Notes under the pieces: model-generated
What the model was told of the DNA's origin: nothing
The model's database searches: none
Seen by the model: the letters and a program-made list of their open reading frames with translations, nothing else
Position numbers and translations under genes: made by a program
Assembly: GCA_035550515.1 (NCBI GenBank)
Contig: DASZOZ010000055.1
Span: forward strand, 54,736-118,735
Direction of reading: 5' to 3'
Source of the DNA: DATARH01 sp035550515
Lineage (GTDB): Bacteria > Pseudomonadota > Alphaproteobacteria > ATCC43930 > CGMCC-115725
Length of the DNA stretch: 64,000 bases
Shown here: positions 61,982 through 64,000 of the stretch, piece by piece
How the letters are laid out: each line of letters opens with the position of its first letter
Numbering within the stretch: the stretch's first letter is position 1

Positions 61982-64000
61982 GACCTGGTCTCCTGGCTGC
62001 GGGTGAGCATGTCGGCCGCCCAGTTGAGGTCCTTTCGGCGCAGCCACGCGGCGGCGAAGCTGTCGCGGCCATGCTCGGCGAGAAGCTCTTCGATGGCGGT
62101 CTGGTCGGATTTCGCGGACGCGGCGGTGAAGGCGAGCGCGACCTCGGACAATCCGAGCTCGAACAGGCGATTGCCGCGACGCGACTGGCAGTAATATTCC
62201 CGCTTCGGCGTAGCTCGGCTCAGGATCTCGATCTGGCGATCATTGAGGCCGAAGCGCTGATAGATGGTCGCGATCTGGGGTTCGAGCGCGCGCTCGTTCG
62301 GAAGCAGGATGCGGGTCGGGCAACTCTCGATGATCGCCGGTGCGATCGCGCTGCCGTCGATGTCGGCAAGCGACTGGGTTGCGAAGATGACACTCGCATT
62401 CTTCTTGCGGAGCGTCTTCAGCCATTCTCTGAGCTGCCCGGCGAATCCGGGATCGTCGAGGGCGAGCCAGCCCTCGTCGACAATGAGCAAGGTGGGGCGG
62501 CCGTCGAAGCGATCTTCGATGCGATGAAACAGATAGGAGAGAACCGCCGGCGCGGCGCCAGCGCCGATCAGGCCCTCCGTCTCGAAGGCCTGGACCTCCG
62601 CCTCGCCGAGCCGCTCGATCTCGGCGTCGAGCAGCCGCCCCCAGGGTCCGGCGACCGTGTAGGGCTGGATCGCCTGCTTCAGCGCATTCGATTGCAGGAG
62701 CACCGAAAGGCCAGTGATCGTCCGCTCCTGAACTGGCGCGGACGCAAGGGAGGTCAGAGCGGACCATAGATGTTCTTTCAGTTCCGGGGTGACGGTGACG
62801 GACTCGCGGGCGAGCAACGCCGCCACCCATTCCGCGGCCCAGGCGCGTTCGCCGGGATCATCGACACGCGCCAGAGGCTGGAGCGCGACGGGCTCGGCGG
62901 CGCTGTCTGAGAGGGCCCCGCCGAGATCATGCCAATCCCCGCCCATCGCCAGCGCGGCGGCCCGGATGCTGCCGCCGAAGTCGAACGCGAAGACCTGCGC
63001 GCCGGCGTATCGCCGGAATTGCAGTGCCATGAGTGCGAGCAACACGCTCTTGCCGGCGCCAGTGGGCCCGACAATCAAGGTGTGGCCGACATCGCCGACG
63101 TGGAGGCTAAGGCGGAAAGGTGTCGAGCCCTCCGTCTTGGCGAAGAACAGTGGCGGCGCCCGGAAATGCTCATCCCGTTCCGGCCCTGCCCAGACTGCCG
63201 AGAACGGCATCATGTGCGCGAGATTGAGCGTCGACACCGGGGGTTGCCGGACATTGGCGTAGACATGGCCTGGCAGCGACCCGAGCCAAGCCTCGATGGC
63301 GTTGACGCCCTCGCGCATGCAGGTGAAGTCGCGGCCTTGAATCGCCTTCTCGACCAGACGCAGCCGCTCTTCGGCGATACGCGGATCTTCGTTCCAGACG
63401 GTGATTGTGGCGGTGACGTAAGCCTCGCCCACAAGGTCGGTGCCGAGCTCCTGCAGGGCGGCGTCGGCATCGAGCGCCTTGTTGGCGGCATCGGAGTCCA
63501 TCAGCACCGACGCCTCGTTGGTCATCACCTCCTTGAGGATCGCCATGATCGACTTGCGCTTGGCGAACCATTGGCGACGGATCTTGCCGAGCAGCTTGGT
63601 CGCGTCGATCTTGTCCATGCAGATCGCGCGGGTGGACCAGCGGTAGGGAAAGGCGAGCCGATTGAGGTCGTCGAGCAGGCCGGGCCAGGTCTGTGACGGA
63701 AAGCCCATGATGGTGAGCGTGCGCAGGTGTGCGCCGCCGAGCCGGGGCTGGAGCCCGCCGGTGAGGTCCTCGTCGACGAGGATGGCGTCGAGATACATTG
63801 GCGTTTCGGGCACCCGGACGCGCTGGCGACGGGTCGAGACGCAGGAATGCAGGTAGGTCAGAGTCTCGCCGTCATCGAGCCAATCGGCTTCGGGCATGAA
63901 GCCCTCGATCAGCGCGAGTACGCGGTCGGTGCGATCGATGAAGCCTTCGAGCACGGCGCGCCAATCGGCGGCACCTTGCGCGCGGTTTTCGTAGAGCCAG
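61978..64000 (-). CDS. trbE: TrbE (VirB4-like) ATPase, start outside the window
   Basis: At least 674 residues of the conjugation ATPase. The frame is open to the window edge (LYENRAQGAADWRAVLEG precedes the GTG at 63954), so the N-terminus lies outside. Walker A is VGPTGAGKSVLLALM, Walker B LLIVDEGWLALDDPGF; the C-terminal helix bundle ends SRQ-type before the stop. It powers pilus assembly and DNA transfer and is expected to be preceded by trbD, trbC and trbB. Confidence 0.95.
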   Translation of the reverse strand, partial: WLYENRAQGAADWRAVLEGFIDRTDRVLALIEGFMPEADWLDDGETLTYLHSCVSTRRQRVRVPETPMYLDAILVDEDLTGGLQPRLGGAHLRTLTIMGFPSQTWPGLLDDLNRLAFPYRWSTRAICMDKIDATKLLGKIRRQWFAKRKSIMAILKEVMTNEASVLMDSDAANKALDADAALQELGTDLVGEAYVTATITVWNEDPRIAEERLRLVEKAIQGRDFTCMREGVNAIEAWLGSLPGHVYANVRQPPVSTLNLAHMMPFSAVWAGPERDEHFRAPPLFFAKTEGSTPFRLSLHVGDVGHTLIVGPTGAGKSVLLALMALQFRRYAGAQVFAFDFGGSIRAAALAMGGDWHDLGGALSDSAAEPVALQPLARVDDPGERAWAAEWVAALLARESVTVTPELKEHLWSALTSLASAPVQERTITGLSVLLQSNALKQAIQPYTVAGPWGRLLDAEIERLGEAEVQAFETEGLIGAGAAPAVLSYLFHRIEDRFDGRPTLLIVDEGWLALDDPGFAGQLREWLKTLRKKNASVIFATQSLADIDGSAIAPAIIESCPTRILLPNERALEPQIATIYQRFGLNDRQIEILSRATPKREYYCQSRRGNRLFELGLSEVALAFTAASAKSDQTAIEELLAEHGRDSFAAAWLRRKDLNWAADMLTRSQETRS

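Overview
The window comes from a high-G+C alphaproteobacterium, most likely a member of the Hyphomicrobiales (Bradyrhizobium/Xanthobacteraceae-like). This rests on the protein families and on the Rhizobiales-type trb gene order (trbE-J-K-L-F-G-I plus DUF2274). It has two parts. Positions 1 to about 12,000 look like ordinary chromosome. Positions about 12,000 to 64,000 look like one end of an integrative and conjugative element (ICE) or ICE-derived island. Its transfer genes start at 56.5 kb and run off the window; no integrase is visible here.

Chromosomal part: a 5'-truncated sensor histidine kinase, a TerB-like protein, an array of eight 16-bp tandem repeats, a DinG/Rad3-type Fe-S helicase, a DUF952 protein whose start codon overlaps that of the helicase, a haemolysin III-type membrane protein, an isocitrate lyase/PEP mutase-family enzyme, then a nucleotide-signalling locus. 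That locus has a protein with a TPR-like N-terminus, a SLOG/Rossmann-like middle and a class III nucleotide cyclase domain. It follows a small HdeA-like periplasmic gene and diverges from a TIR-domain protein with a C-terminal membrane helix. An LVIVD-repeat propeller, a thioesterase and a coiled-coil protein follow.

Island part: at about 12.0 kb only the 3' end of a radC-like gene remains, next to a small excisionase/AlpA-like HTH gene. The cargo reads as a package for low oxygen, energy shortage and metal stress. It contains PPK2, a Bax-inhibitor-1 protein, a complete nine-gene N-type ATPase operon (atpDCQRBEFAG), cyclopropane fatty acid synthase, a copper module (Met/His-rich protein, CopA multicopper oxidase, CopB, cytochrome c), and a long polyhydroxybutyrate operon headed by a Cys-rich sigma factor (phaB, phaA, phasin-like, YHS, DUF5676, DUF3141, phosphotransacetylase, phaC, FAD oxidoreductase, fabI, a frameshifted alcohol dehydrogenase). 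Next come a copper-type P-type ATPase, a phosphatidylserine decarboxylase with an ICMT-type methyltransferase, an EamA transporter, two NifX-like proteins, FtsH, acetate kinase, an SDR, DUF2892, DUF411 and a Crp/Fnr regulator. Intergenic regions carry at least eight copies of an FNR/FixK-like palindrome, TTGAT-N4-(A/G)T(T/C)AA, so much of the cargo may be one regulon, plausibly controlled by the island's own Crp/Fnr protein.

The island also shows wear: three separate scars of an SDR/YHS module, an ICMT methyltransferase remnant, a one-base frameshift in the alcohol dehydrogenase, and a duplicated NifX-like module with its flanking boxes. From 56.5 kb onwards a LysR regulator faces the conjugative type IV secretion operon.
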